A DNA stretch of 34,575 bases, taken from assembly GCA_937867645.1 (NCBI GenBank), contig CALMKE010000094.1:1-34575 (forward strand), read 5' to 3'. A model generated the notes under the pieces. The model saw only the letters and a list, made by a program, of their open reading frames with translations. It ran no database searches and was not told where the DNA came from. The stretch comes from an uncultured Gemmatimonadota bacterium. Its GTDB lineage: Bacteria > Gemmatimonadota > Gemmatimonadetes > Gemmatimonadales > Gemmatimonadaceae. Made by a program: the position numbers and the translations under genes. Below, piece by piece: positions 14,263 through 21,966 of the stretch (position 1 is the first letter of the stretch; each line of letters begins with the position of its first letter).

Positions 14263-16047
14263 CTACGGTGGTCCCGCGGGCGGCCTCTTGATGATGGCGC
14301 TGCCGGCCGTGTATGGCCCGATCGTGATGGGCAGCCGGCCGGTTATCGGGATCTCGCCGAGTAGGGCGCGGGCCGCGGCTACCTGCGAAACGGGGGCGCC
14401 GCTCCAGGCGATGAGGTAGGTGGGCACCGTGGGTATCTGACTCAACAGATACGGGTTGCCGAAAGCGACGACGATTGGCTTCGCGTCCCCGGCGGAGAGC
14501 CCCTCCACGAAGTCCACGAACTCCTGGGGCGCGCCCACTGTGGTGGCATCCCACCCCTGGCCGACATACGACCCGATGATGGTGAGGTCGGCCGAGGCGG
14601 CGGCGGATTGCATCCTGGCGAGCGAGCCCGCGATATCGTCGGCCGGGACGAAGACCGTCCGCAGGCCGGGAAACCGGCGACGCAGCTCCGCATTGAACGC
14701 CGTGCCCGCGGCCAGATCGGCGCGCCGCGCTACCGTGATCGAGACGACGCGGGCATCCGGCAGCGGCCGCAGGGGGATCTGTGAGAAGACGTCCTTCACC
14801 AGCACGATGGACCGGTCCGCGATCTCGCGGGCGACGGCGAGGTTGGAGCTGTCTCCCACAACAGCTCTCACTGAGTCGAGCGGGACGAACCGGTTGCGAT
14901 CCAGTCCCATCCGCTGCTTCACCGTGAGCAGCCTGCGCACGGCGGCGTCGAGCCGCGCTTCCGTGTAGCGATTCTCCGACACGCCCTCGACGATCGCGTC
15001 GATGGTAGCCGTGACGTCCAGCGGCTGGATCAACACGTCGGCGCCCGCGGCCACCGCGCGCTTGGTCGCTTCCTTCGCGCCGAACTGATCGAGCACTCCG
15101 CGCATGTCCATCGCGTCGGAGAAGATGACGCCGCCGAATCCCATCTCCTCGCGGAGCAGACCGGTCAGCACCTCGCGCGACAGCGTGCCGGGCACACCCG
15201 TGGAGTCGAGCGCCGGCATCACTCCGTGGAACGACATCATCGCGCCGACGCCGGCGGCGATCGCGGCGCGGAACGGCACTAATTCCAGACTGTCCAGCCG
15301 TTCGCGGCTCACGCTCACAACCGGGAGCGCGAGGTGAGAATTGACCGAGGTGTCGCCGTGTCCGGGGAAATGCTTCCCGGTCGCGAGCATCCCGTGCTCC
15401 TGCAGCCCGCGGATGAACGACGCGCCGAGGCGTCCGTCCAGAATCGGGTCTTCCCCGTAGGAGCGAACGTTGATGACAGGGTTTGCCGCGTTGTTGTTGA
15501 CGTCGAGGATCGGCGCGTACGCAATGTGAATTCCGAGCGCGCGTCCCTCGGTCGCCGTGACGCGCCCCTGCTCATACGCGAGCGCCGTGTCGCGCGTGGC
15601 GCCGAGCGCCATCTGCGTGGGAAAGAGCACCGCTCCACCGAGGTCGATCGCGTTGGGAACGAAGTACCCGCCACGCGCGCGGAAGCCCGCGCCGAACTCC
15701 AGGTCCGCGCCCACCAGCAGTGGCACATCGCTCAACCGCTGCATCGCGTTCAGCTTGGCGGCGATCTCGGTCGGGGAGCCGACCGACACGGTGTATCCGC
15801 CGACCTTGTCCTGCGTGATCTCGCGCGTCACGCGTTTCCACTGCGGCGAGTCGAGGCTGGTGTAGTCGCCGAGGACGGTGGGCCAGACCATCTGCGCGGC
15901 CTTTTCGCGCAGCGTCATGGACGCGAGCACGGAGTCAGCCCAGTTGGAGGGCGGCGACGTGCTTGCGGATGCGTCGGACGCCTGCCGGGTTACCGGCGCA
16001 CAGGCAGAAGCCAGAGCAAAGACGAGGACGGCGAGAGGCTTCACCAT
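14263..16047 (-). CDS. GH3 family glycosidase, NagZ-like (beta-N-acetylhexosaminidase type), lipoprotein
   Basis: The product (594 residues from ATG 16047) starts with a lipoprotein signal, MVKPLAVLVFALASAC. The GH3 N-terminal barrel holds the NagZ-type loop KHFPGHGD (residues 225-232) ending in NSH (236-238), and the nucleophile aspartate is D311 in FSDAMDM. A GH3 C-terminal domain fills residues 400-590. NagZ enzymes remove GlcNAc from peptidoglycan fragments or chitin oligomers. In typical NagZ the catalytic histidine is paired with an aspartate in D-S-H; here that position is asparagine. The longer frame to 16089 would begin in the arm of a repeat with TTG and bury the signal peptide, so I reject it. 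Anchoring in a membrane suggests action in the periplasm. Confidence 0.88.
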   Translation of the reverse strand: MVKPLAVLVFALASACAPVTRQASDASASTSPPSNWADSVLASMTLREKAAQMVWPTVLGDYTSLDSPQWKRVTREITQDKVGGYTVSVGSPTEIAAKLNAMQRLSDVPLLVGADLEFGAGFRARGGYFVPNAIDLGGAVLFPTQMALGATRDTALAYEQGRVTATEGRALGIHIAYAPILDVNNNAANPVINVRSYGEDPILDGRLGASFIRGLQEHGMLATGKHFPGHGDTSVNSHLALPVVSVSRERLDSLELVPFRAAIAAGVGAMMSFHGVMPALDSTGVPGTLSREVLTGLLREEMGFGGVIFSDAMDMRGVLDQFGAKEATKRAVAAGADVLIQPLDVTATIDAIVEGVSENRYTEARLDAAVRRLLTVKQRMGLDRNRFVPLDSVRAVVGDSSNLAVAREIADRSIVLVKDVFSQIPLRPLPDARVVSITVARRADLAAGTAFNAELRRRFPGLRTVFVPADDIAGSLARMQSAAASADLTIIGSYVGQGWDATTVGAPQEFVDFVEGLSAGDAKPIVVAFGNPYLLSQIPTVPTYLIAWSGAPVSQVAAARALLGEIPITGRLPITIGPYTAGSAIIKRPPAGPP

Positions 16048-16080
16048 GACGGGTTCACGACGGTTCGAGTGGGGCCACGC

Positions 16081-16182
16081 GGAATCCAAGAGATGAGAAG
16101 CCAGAAATTAGACGGCCAGATGGCCAGAATTCTCTCTGGCAATCTGGCCTCTCGTTTCTGGCTTCTCATTTCTTGGATCCCC
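16081..16182. repeat. heptad palindrome element D
   Basis: It starts GGAATCCAAG and ends CTTGGATCCCC. The interior reads in 7-bp steps with words such as AAGCCAG on the left and GCCTCTC, GTTTCTG and GCTTCTC on the right. Same class as A and C. It lies between the yggX gene and the GH3 gene, so it would be transcribed in any minus-strand readthrough. Confidence 0.92.
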
Positions 16183-16207
16183 TGTCGGTTGCCCAGGAAC
16201 TACTGCA

Positions 16208-16486
16208 TTAGTGACTGATCGTTCCTTGCTTGCTGGTATCAATCTCCTCACGTTTTCCACCGAACAGGAACGCTTCCATCTGCTTGGTGAGGAACGCGCG
16301 GGCCTGGGGGTCCATCAGGTTCAGCCCGTAGTGATTGATCAGCATCATCTGCTGCTTGACCCACGCCGCCCAGCACTCGCGGCAGATCTCCTCGCCGGCC
16401 CGGGCCCCGACGGGGCCCGGGAACGGCGGCTTCTCAAAACCTTCGCGCGTCTCGCCGCAGCGAGCGCAGGTGACCGTGGCGGGCAC
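16208..16486 (-). CDS. yggX: YggX-like Fe(II)-trafficking / oxidative damage protection protein
   Basis: The product (92 residues from GTG 16486) matches the YggX fold along its length: EKPPFPGPVG, then CWAAWVKQQMMLINHYGLNL and MDPQARAFLTKQMEAFLFGG. YggX protects iron-sulfur enzymes and helps move ferrous iron in the cytoplasm. Unusually, it carries four cysteines in two CxxC pairs (C7, C10 and C35, C38), placed where typical YggX has a single N-terminal cysteine and no second pair. This looks like an added zinc- or iron-binding knuckle. The GTG lies two bases after the desaturase stop, so the genes are coupled. A longer frame to 16573 would overlap the desaturase by 85 bp and is not needed. 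Confidence 0.85.
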   Translation of the reverse strand: MPATVTCARCGETREGFEKPPFPGPVGARAGEEICRECWAAWVKQQMMLINHYGLNLMDPQARAFLTKQMEAFLFGGKREEIDTSKQGTISH

Positions 16487-16488
16487 GA

Positions 16489-17238
16489 CTACGTGCGCGC
16501 GTACTCGATCTTGGCGAGTCCGAACAGCTGCAGCAGGCGGAGATAGGTCCAGCCGATGTCGAACTCGTACCACTTCGCCTTGAACTTGGCGGAGTGCGGA
16601 TCGGCGTGGTGATTGTTGTGCAGCTCTTCACCGCCGAGCCAGATGGCGATCGGCAGGATGTTCCGGCTGTGGTCCTTCACGCTGAAGTTGCGGTAGCCCA
16701 CGGCGTGACCGACGCCGTTGATGATGCCCGCGGCCCAGAACGGAATCCACAGCATCTGCACGCCCCAGACGAGCGGGCCGACGAAGAAGCCGAACAGGTA
16801 GATGTCCACGGCGAGCATGACCAGGATGCCGAGCCAGTTGAGCGGCGTCAGCAGCTGTCGCTCGAGCCAGTCGTTCGGCGTGCCCTTGCCGTACTTCTCC
16901 AGCACGCCAGGCTGGTTGACGGTCTTCCTGTAGTACAGCGCGCCCTTCAGCACGATGTTGCGCAGCCCTTCGAGCAGCGGGCTGTGCGGATCGCCTTCGC
17001 GGTCGGCGAACGCGTGGTGCTTGCGATGACAGGCCACCCATTCCTTCGTGACAATGGACGTGGACATCCAGAGCCAGACGCGCATGGGGACCGCGGCCAG
17101 TGAATGAATCTTGACGCTGCGATGGGTCTGCGACCGGTGCAGGAACAGCGTCACGCAGACGTTCGTGATGTGACCCGCGACGATGACGAACACGACCGGT
17201 ATCCACCACTCACTGGCCCAACTCGCGAAATAAGGCAT
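16489..17238 (-). CDS. acyl-CoA/fatty acid desaturase (delta-9 type)
   Basis: The 249-residue membrane protein has the three histidine boxes of di-iron fatty acid desaturases: HRSQTH (34-39), HRKHH (71-75) and HNNHH (207-211). Hydrophobic segments at about 12-33, 45-62, 132-158 and 160-178 fit the family topology. These enzymes introduce a double bond in fatty acyl chains at the membrane and need an electron donor, which is not encoded nearby. ATG 17238 has GGAG nine bases upstream. The downstream yggX-like gene is only 2 bp away. This may be functional, since both concern iron and oxygen chemistry, but that is inference. Confidence 0.95.
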   Translation of the reverse strand: MPYFASWASEWWIPVVFVIVAGHITNVCVTLFLHRSQTHRSVKIHSLAAVPMRVWLWMSTSIVTKEWVACHRKHHAFADREGDPHSPLLEGLRNIVLKGALYYRKTVNQPGVLEKYGKGTPNDWLERQLLTPLNWLGILVMLAVDIYLFGFFVGPLVWGVQMLWIPFWAAGIINGVGHAVGYRNFSVKDHSRNILPIAIWLGGEELHNNHHADPHSAKFKAKWYEFDIGWTYLRLLQLFGLAKIEYART

Positions 17239-17571
17239 TTACACAAGCTCCAATGGACGGGGGACCGTGCCCTCCGCCACACTCAGGTTTCCGTGCAGGA
17301 AAATGAACGCTCCGAGGCCGTTTTCGGGCTCCCCGGAGCGATGTACGGAATCTAACCTAAGCTGGCCCAAGTTGCTAGCGGTTGAGGGCAGATAACTCTC
17401 TTGTTTCCAGAGAGTTGATTTGCAAGGAGCGTGCACTTCGCCGAGACGTTTATCCCCTTAAAACGCCCTCGACAAATTCAGACTGAGATCGCCGGAGGGG
17501 AACCGGAACATTCCGACTCGAAGCCACATATTCCCGTGACGTAGCGTCGGGTTAACCAGCGCCCCGCGGCC
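17239..17571. other. 333-bp intergenic region with two hairpins
   Basis: No gene is seen between the desaturase and the second M1-like gene (both minus). There are two structures. GCTCCGAGG/CCCCGGAGC (17309-17339, one mismatch) would lie in the desaturase leader. A perfect 8-bp repeat AACTCTCT/AGAGAGTT (17394-17416, 7-nt loop) lies further up. Either could be regulatory; neither has a T-run that would make it a convincing terminator. I found no convincing promoter. Confidence 0.55.
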
Positions 17572-19584
17572 TCAGCGAGTAACCGGGGCCGGGGGGTCCG
17601 CCGGCGGAGCATCGCCCCAGGTATCGTTGTCGCGGTTCCAGTCCGGGACCGACGGATCGGGCCAGAGCCTGACGCCGGTCACACGACCGCGGACAGGCAG
17701 TGTCGCGGCGAATTCGTCACCCCTCGCCCAGATCTTCTCCGGCAGCCGGAAGTCTTCGGTACTGCCGTCCGCGTAGCGCACGCGCAGCCTCACCGGAAAC
17801 GGCACCGACGTCGTCCGTATCAAGCCGACCGTAGCCAGCGACTGACTGGTGTCGCCCTGCGTAACCCCCGTGACCCCGATGTCCAGCACGTCGTTCCCGT
17901 AGAAGAACGCGCGCCAGTACCACGACAGGTCTCCGCCGGCATAGCTCTCGATCGTGCGGAAGAAATCGGCGGGCGTCGGGTGCTTGAACGCCCACTTGCG
18001 CGTGTACTCGCGAAACGCTGTGTCGAACAGCTCCGGACCCAGCACGTGATTGCGCAGCATCAGCATCACCGCCGCCGGCTTGCGATATCCCACGGCGCCC
18101 AGCGCCGACGGGTGCACGTTGTCCGGGGCGGTCATGAGCGGGGAATCGATCCCGCGCTCGACTATGGACTTCCAGTTTCCCAGGTACGCGCTCCACGCTT
18201 CGCGCCCCGAATACCTGCGCTCGTTGGAGAACGAGTTGATGTAGGTGTTGAATCCTTCGTCCTGCCAGGCGTACAGCCGCTCGTTCGATCCGACGATCAT
18301 CGGGAACCACTCGTGTCCGTGCTCGTGATCGATCGTGCCGAAAATCGACGCGGGATCGTCGGTGCCGCGATGCACCATCACGAACATCGGGTACTCCATC
18401 CCTCCGACCGGACCGGCCACGCTCGTCGCCTGCGGATACGGGTACTCGAAGAACAGCTCCGAGTACGTCCGGATGCTCCACTGCGTCTGCTCCGCGGCGG
18501 ACTCCCACGCCTTGTTCGCCTTCGGGTAGTAGTAGGCCTGCGTCACGATTCCCTTCCAGCTCGTCGCGTCCCACCTGAAATCGGGCGCCGCGGCCCAGGC
18601 CACGTCCCGCACGTTGCGGGCGGTGAACCGCCAGGTCTTCGTTCCCGGCGTCGGTCGGGCCACCGCTTCGGCCGGGGGAATGATCCGCACCACCGTATCG
18701 CTCCGCGCGGCAACCGCGAGCCGCCGCCGCTGATCCCCCGTCAGCACCTCCTCCGGGTTGTCGAGCACGCCGCTGCCGGCGACCACGTAGCCCGCCGGCA
18801 CCGTGATCGAATAATCGATGTCGCCGTACTCGAGGTAGAACTCGCCCTGCCCCAGGTACGGCTCGATGTTCCAGCCGCGAACGTCGTCGTATACGGCCAT
18901 TCGCGGATACCACTGCGCGATCTCGTAGAAGCTTCCGTCCCTCGCCATCCGGTCGGAGCCGTACTCCGGCACCAGGAAAGCGAAGCTCATCGCGATGGTC
19001 GTCCGGCCACCCGGCGGCAACGGGCGGTTCAGCGCCAGCCGCATCATCGTGTCGTCCACGTGCAGGGCGGCCGCGCGGCCATCCGCCGTGACGTCGCTCA
19101 GATTGAACCCGCCGAGAAATCCGCGCACTCCCCAGCGCGAATCGGCGGGATAGAGCGCCGCGCCCTTGCTGGCCGCGCGATAGAGATTCTGATCCAGCTG
19201 CAGCCAGACGAACCGCAGGGTATCCGGAGAGTTGTTGCTGTACCGGATGCGCACGGTTCCGCTGATCCGCTTCGCCGCCGTGTCGAGCTCGGCCGCGATC
19301 GTGTAGTCGGCGCGCTGCTGCCAGTAATCCGGGCCCGGCGAGCCGTCAGCGGAGCGATACCGGTTGGGGCCCGGCCAGCTCCCCCGCTGCGGCAGCATGA
19401 ACAGATCGTCGTCCACCGTTCGCCACTGCACGGATGACGGCTTCGGGGCGGGTGCGGCCGAATCGCTCCCTTTTCTCTCGACGACGACCATCGTGGCGTC
19501 GGCTGGACGCGGTTCGGTGGTAACCGACTGCGGCGGAGCGCAGGCGACGCAGAAAAACGCGATGACGATTTTTTTCATGGCCAT
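17572..19584 (-). CDS. M1 family metallopeptidase, lipoprotein (paralogue)
   Basis: The 670-residue product begins MAMKKIVIAFFCVACAPP, a lipoprotein signal with cysteine at CVAC. The gluzincin signatures are GGMEYP at 394-399, H420-E421-H-G-H424 and E443 in AWQDEG. It aligns in order and spacing with the plus-strand protein at 5635-7629 (shared YWQQ, QNLY, MAVYDDV..W, GEFY and YPYP stretches), so the two are paralogues. A serine/alanine/proline-rich linker separates the lipid anchor from the folded part. Predicted location: periplasmic face of a membrane. The gene is divergent from the aldo/keto reductase gene, with 60 bp between starts. Either ATG 19584 or ATG 19578 could be used. Confidence 0.9.
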   Translation of the reverse strand: MAMKKIVIAFFCVACAPPQSVTTEPRPADATMVVVERKGSDSAAPAPKPSSVQWRTVDDDLFMLPQRGSWPGPNRYRSADGSPGPDYWQQRADYTIAAELDTAAKRISGTVRIRYSNNSPDTLRFVWLQLDQNLYRAASKGAALYPADSRWGVRGFLGGFNLSDVTADGRAAALHVDDTMMRLALNRPLPPGGRTTIAMSFAFLVPEYGSDRMARDGSFYEIAQWYPRMAVYDDVRGWNIEPYLGQGEFYLEYGDIDYSITVPAGYVVAGSGVLDNPEEVLTGDQRRRLAVAARSDTVVRIIPPAEAVARPTPGTKTWRFTARNVRDVAWAAAPDFRWDATSWKGIVTQAYYYPKANKAWESAAEQTQWSIRTYSELFFEYPYPQATSVAGPVGGMEYPMFVMVHRGTDDPASIFGTIDHEHGHEWFPMIVGSNERLYAWQDEGFNTYINSFSNERRYSGREAWSAYLGNWKSIVERGIDSPLMTAPDNVHPSALGAVGYRKPAAVMLMLRNHVLGPELFDTAFREYTRKWAFKHPTPADFFRTIESYAGGDLSWYWRAFFYGNDVLDIGVTGVTQGDTSQSLATVGLIRTTSVPFPVRLRVRYADGSTEDFRLPEKIWARGDEFAATLPVRGRVTGVRLWPDPSVPDWNRDNDTWGDAPPADPPAPVTR

Positions 19585-19609
19585 GAAGGGAAGGGTGTGG
19601 ACCTGCTTC

Positions 19610-19638
19610 TTGCACGCTAATCAACGCACCACTAGTGT
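19610..19638 (+). promoter_or_regulatory. promoter for a probably leaderless aldo/keto reductase mRNA
   Basis: TTGCAC (19610-19615) and TAGTGT (19633-19638) are spaced by 17 bp. The expected transcription start, 6-8 bp beyond the -10, falls on the GTG at 19645, and no ribosome binding site precedes that GTG. Confidence 0.45.
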
Positions 19639-19644
19639 GCCGCA

Positions 19645-20748
19645 GTGCGCGCGCCGAGGAGAGCAGACAAGCTGATCACGGGCTGTGCCACGCAGGAAGG
19701 CACGGAGCGCTACCGTGGCCGCCACGCGGCGCGGCTCGCCGAAGACTTCTATCGTCCGCTGGCCGACGTGCTCGGCGTCTCGTCCGTTGGGTTCGGCACC
19801 TATCTGGGCGACTGCGACGACAGGACCGACGCCGAATACGCCGCCGCCGCGCAGCTCGCGCTGCGCTCCGGAATCAACCTGTTCGACAGCGCGATAAACT
19901 ACCGGTGCCAGAGATCCGAGCGCGCGCTCGCCACCGCGCTGCGGGCTCTGCTCGCGTCCGGGGCGGAAGCCCGCGACGAGATCGTCGTGTGCACGAAGGC
20001 CGGCTACATCCCGCTCGACGGATCGCCGCCGCCGACACGGCGCGACTACAACGCCTACCTGCAGGCGCAATACTACGACCCCGGGATCATCTCGCCCGAG
20101 CAGGTCGTCGCAGGCGGACATTGCATCGCCCCGCGGTATCTAGCCGACCAGGTGCAGCGCAGCCGCCGCAATCTCGGGATCTCCACTATCGACATCTATT
20201 ACCTGCACAATCCCGAGCAACAGCTGGACGCGCTCCCGCGCGACGCCTTCACGGAAGCGATCCGCGCGGCGTTCGCGCAGCTCGAGCGTGAAGTCGCGGC
20301 CGGCAACATCGGCTGCTACGGCTGCGCGACCTGGAACGGGTTCAGGTGTCCGCCCGGCGAGCGATCGCACCTGTCGCTCGCGGAGCTGGTCAGGACGGCC
20401 GAAGCCGTTGGCGGGGCGGACCACCACTTCCGTGCCGTGCAGCTGCCGATCAGCCTGGCGATGCCGGAAGCGGTGCGCGTCCCGACTCAGCCGCTCGGCG
20501 GCGGGCTCGTACCGTTGTTACAGGCGGCAAGCGAGCTGGGCGTGGCCGTCATCGCCAGCGCTCCGCTCATGCAGGGCCAGCTGACGCGCGGTCTGCCGGC
20601 GAAGCTCGCCGAAGCATTTCCCGCGCTCGAGACCGACGCGCAACGCGCGGTAGCGTTCGTCCGCTCGCTCCCGCGCGTTACCTCTGCGTTGGTCGGAATG
20701 AAGGATCAGGCGCATCTCCGCGAGCAGCTGGCCGCGGTGAAGCGCTGA
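19645..20748 (+). CDS. aldo/keto reductase family oxidoreductase
   Basis: The 367-residue protein has the aldo/keto reductase tetrad: D81 and Y86 in FDSAINYRCQRSE, K118 in VVCTKAGY and H188 in IYYLHNP. The final NADP-binding part includes APLMQGQLTRG and a closing VTSALVGMKDQAHLREQL. These enzymes reduce carbonyls with NADPH; the substrate is unknown. The insertion PRYLADQVQRSRRNLGI is typical for the sugar-dehydrogenase-like branch. The start is GTG 19645, because no other start lies before the conserved N-terminal strand. The gene is convergent with a lipoprotein gene that ends 9 bp beyond its stop. Confidence 0.9.
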   Translation: MRAPRRADKLITGCATQEGTERYRGRHAARLAEDFYRPLADVLGVSSVGFGTYLGDCDDRTDAEYAAAAQLALRSGINLFDSAINYRCQRSERALATALRALLASGAEARDEIVVCTKAGYIPLDGSPPPTRRDYNAYLQAQYYDPGIISPEQVVAGGHCIAPRYLADQVQRSRRNLGISTIDIYYLHNPEQQLDALPRDAFTEAIRAAFAQLEREVAAGNIGCYGCATWNGFRCPPGERSHLSLAELVRTAEAVGGADHHFRAVQLPISLAMPEAVRVPTQPLGGGLVPLLQAASELGVAVIASAPLMQGQLTRGLPAKLAEAFPALETDAQRAVAFVRSLPRVTSALVGMKDQAHLREQLAAVKR

Positions 20749-20757
20749 CCCGGCAAC

Positions 20758-21450
20758 TCAATTCCGCGTCACCACGACCGGCGTAGCGCGAAGGCTGAGG
20801 TTGTGGTTGATCCGCAGCCCGGCGATTCCATCTGTTTCCATGTTCAGGGCCGACTTGCTCAACGCCGCGGCCACGGTGTTGTTCACCACGAACTTCACCG
20901 AGTCTCCGGCGACCCGCACTTCCAAACGGTAGGTCTGCCGCCCCTGCGCATCCGCCGCGGGCACCCACTGCGTCTTGTGCCAGCCGATCAGGTCGCGGGT
21001 CGTGTCGCCGTCGCGGTGCTTGACGAGCATCTCGCCCGTCCCGGCGACCACGAAATAGCTGTATTTCTGCGCCGGCGTGTCGAGGTTCCGGCCCGCGAAC
21101 ATGATCCCGAACGCTTCCCGGTGCCGGGGGGCCGCCAGCTGCTCGATCGTCGAGCTCACCGTGTAATTGCCGGTGGCCATGTCCTTGGGCGAGTAAACGA
21201 TGTGTGCCGGACCCGTCGTGATCTCCCAGCTATTGCCCGAGACCACGTACTTCGCGTCCGACAGGTTGGTGTTCGCCCTGTCCGCGCGACCCAGGTAGCC
21301 CGCGGGCAGCCCACCCGCTCCCGTCGGCCGGAGGTCCGGATCGGATTCGGCCTGAGCTGCGGGAGTGGAGTCGACGTCCGCCGTACCATTGTTGGCAGCC
21401 GGCGCGCAGGCCGCGGCGAAAAGGCAAAAGACCAGTGCTCGTGTACGCAT
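20758..21450 (-). CDS. lipoprotein with a beta-sandwich-like domain, function unknown
   Basis: The 230-residue product has a lipoprotein signal (MRTRALVFCLFAAACAPA) followed by a low-complexity linker to about residue 50. The rest (about 60-230) is strand-rich, with SGNSWEITTGPAHIVYSPKD, IEQLAAPRHREAFGIMFAGR and YRLEVRVAGDSVKFVVNNT. This recalls the concanavalin-like sandwich of DUF1080/LamG-type proteins. The resemblance is only at the pattern level and no catalytic residues are assigned. A strong GAGGTGG lies five bases before the ATG. It is divergent from the histone-like gene and convergent with the aldo/keto reductase gene. Confidence 0.8.
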   Translation of the reverse strand: MRTRALVFCLFAAACAPAANNGTADVDSTPAAQAESDPDLRPTGAGGLPAGYLGRADRANTNLSDAKYVVSGNSWEITTGPAHIVYSPKDMATGNYTVSSTIEQLAAPRHREAFGIMFAGRNLDTPAQKYSYFVVAGTGEMLVKHRDGDTTRDLIGWHKTQWVPAADAQGRQTYRLEVRVAGDSVKFVVNNTVAAALSKSALNMETDGIAGLRINHNLSLRATPVVVTRN

Positions 21451-21578
21451 TTTTCCACCTCGTAATGGACAGTGTCAGGGTCCCGGCCGGACCCCGGTCG
21501 GAATGCTACGCAGGTTGTGTGCGCGAATCTTGCTATCCTGGACCGTAAAACAACCCTCCTCCACAGGAGCAGACCTCA

Positions 21579-21914
21579 ATGGCGGCGAAAAAATCATCGC
21601 GGAGCAAGTCCGCGGCACGGGGCAAGACCAAGCGGACGGCGAAGCGAAGCTCGAGCAAGCGCAGCTCAACGAAACGCGGCGGCATGAAGCGCGGCGCGGC
21701 CAAGCGGAGCTCGGCAAGACGGAGCAGCGGGCGGAAGTCCGCGACCAAGCGCCGCTCGTCGAGCCGGAAGGCATCGCCGCGCGCGCGCGCGGCCGCAATC
21801 GTCAAGCGCACGCAACGCGTGGCGACGACCGTCGCGAAGCAGGCCGTCGATCTCGCCCAGTCCGCGGGACACAAGATCAGCGAGACGGCCGGGGCCGTTA
21901 CCGACCGGTTCTAG
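21579..21914 (+). CDS. histone H1-like lysine/arginine/serine-rich basic protein
   Basis: Most of the 111 residues are K, R, S or A. Residues 1-66 are strongly basic, with repeats of the SSKRSS, TKRGG and AKRSS type. The C-terminal part (about 68-111, AAAIVKRTQRVATTVAKQAVDLAQSAGHKISETAGAVTDRF split by charge) could form an amphipathic helix. This layout resembles bacterial H1-like proteins such as the chlamydial HctB group and other AKKP-rich nucleoid proteins. AGGAG lies about 10 bases before the ATG. The gene is divergent from a lipoprotein gene and ends in a bidirectional terminator. DNA or RNA compaction is inferred from composition only. Confidence 0.8.
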   Translation: MAAKKSSRSKSAARGKTKRTAKRSSSKRSSTKRGGMKRGAAKRSSARRSSGRKSATKRRSSSRKASPRARAAAIVKRTQRVATTVAKQAVDLAQSAGHKISETAGAVTDRF

Positions 21915-21933
21915 CGCGGGACGCGCAGGAATG

Positions 21934-21962
21934 GCGAGGCTTCTCGGATAGAGGAGCCTCGC
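21934..21962. terminator. bidirectional terminator between histone-like and hydrolase genes
   Basis: GCGAGGCTTCTC (21934-21945) pairs with GAGGAGCCTCGC (21951-21962) over 12 bp with one wobble, around a GGATA loop. It sits exactly between two convergent stop codons. No long T-run follows on either strand. Confidence 0.65.
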
Positions 21963-21966
21963 TGCT

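Noticed and set aside
16048-16089. TTG 16089 as start of the GH3 gene
   Set aside because: It begins inside the arm of repeat D and masks the lipoprotein signal that starts at 16047.
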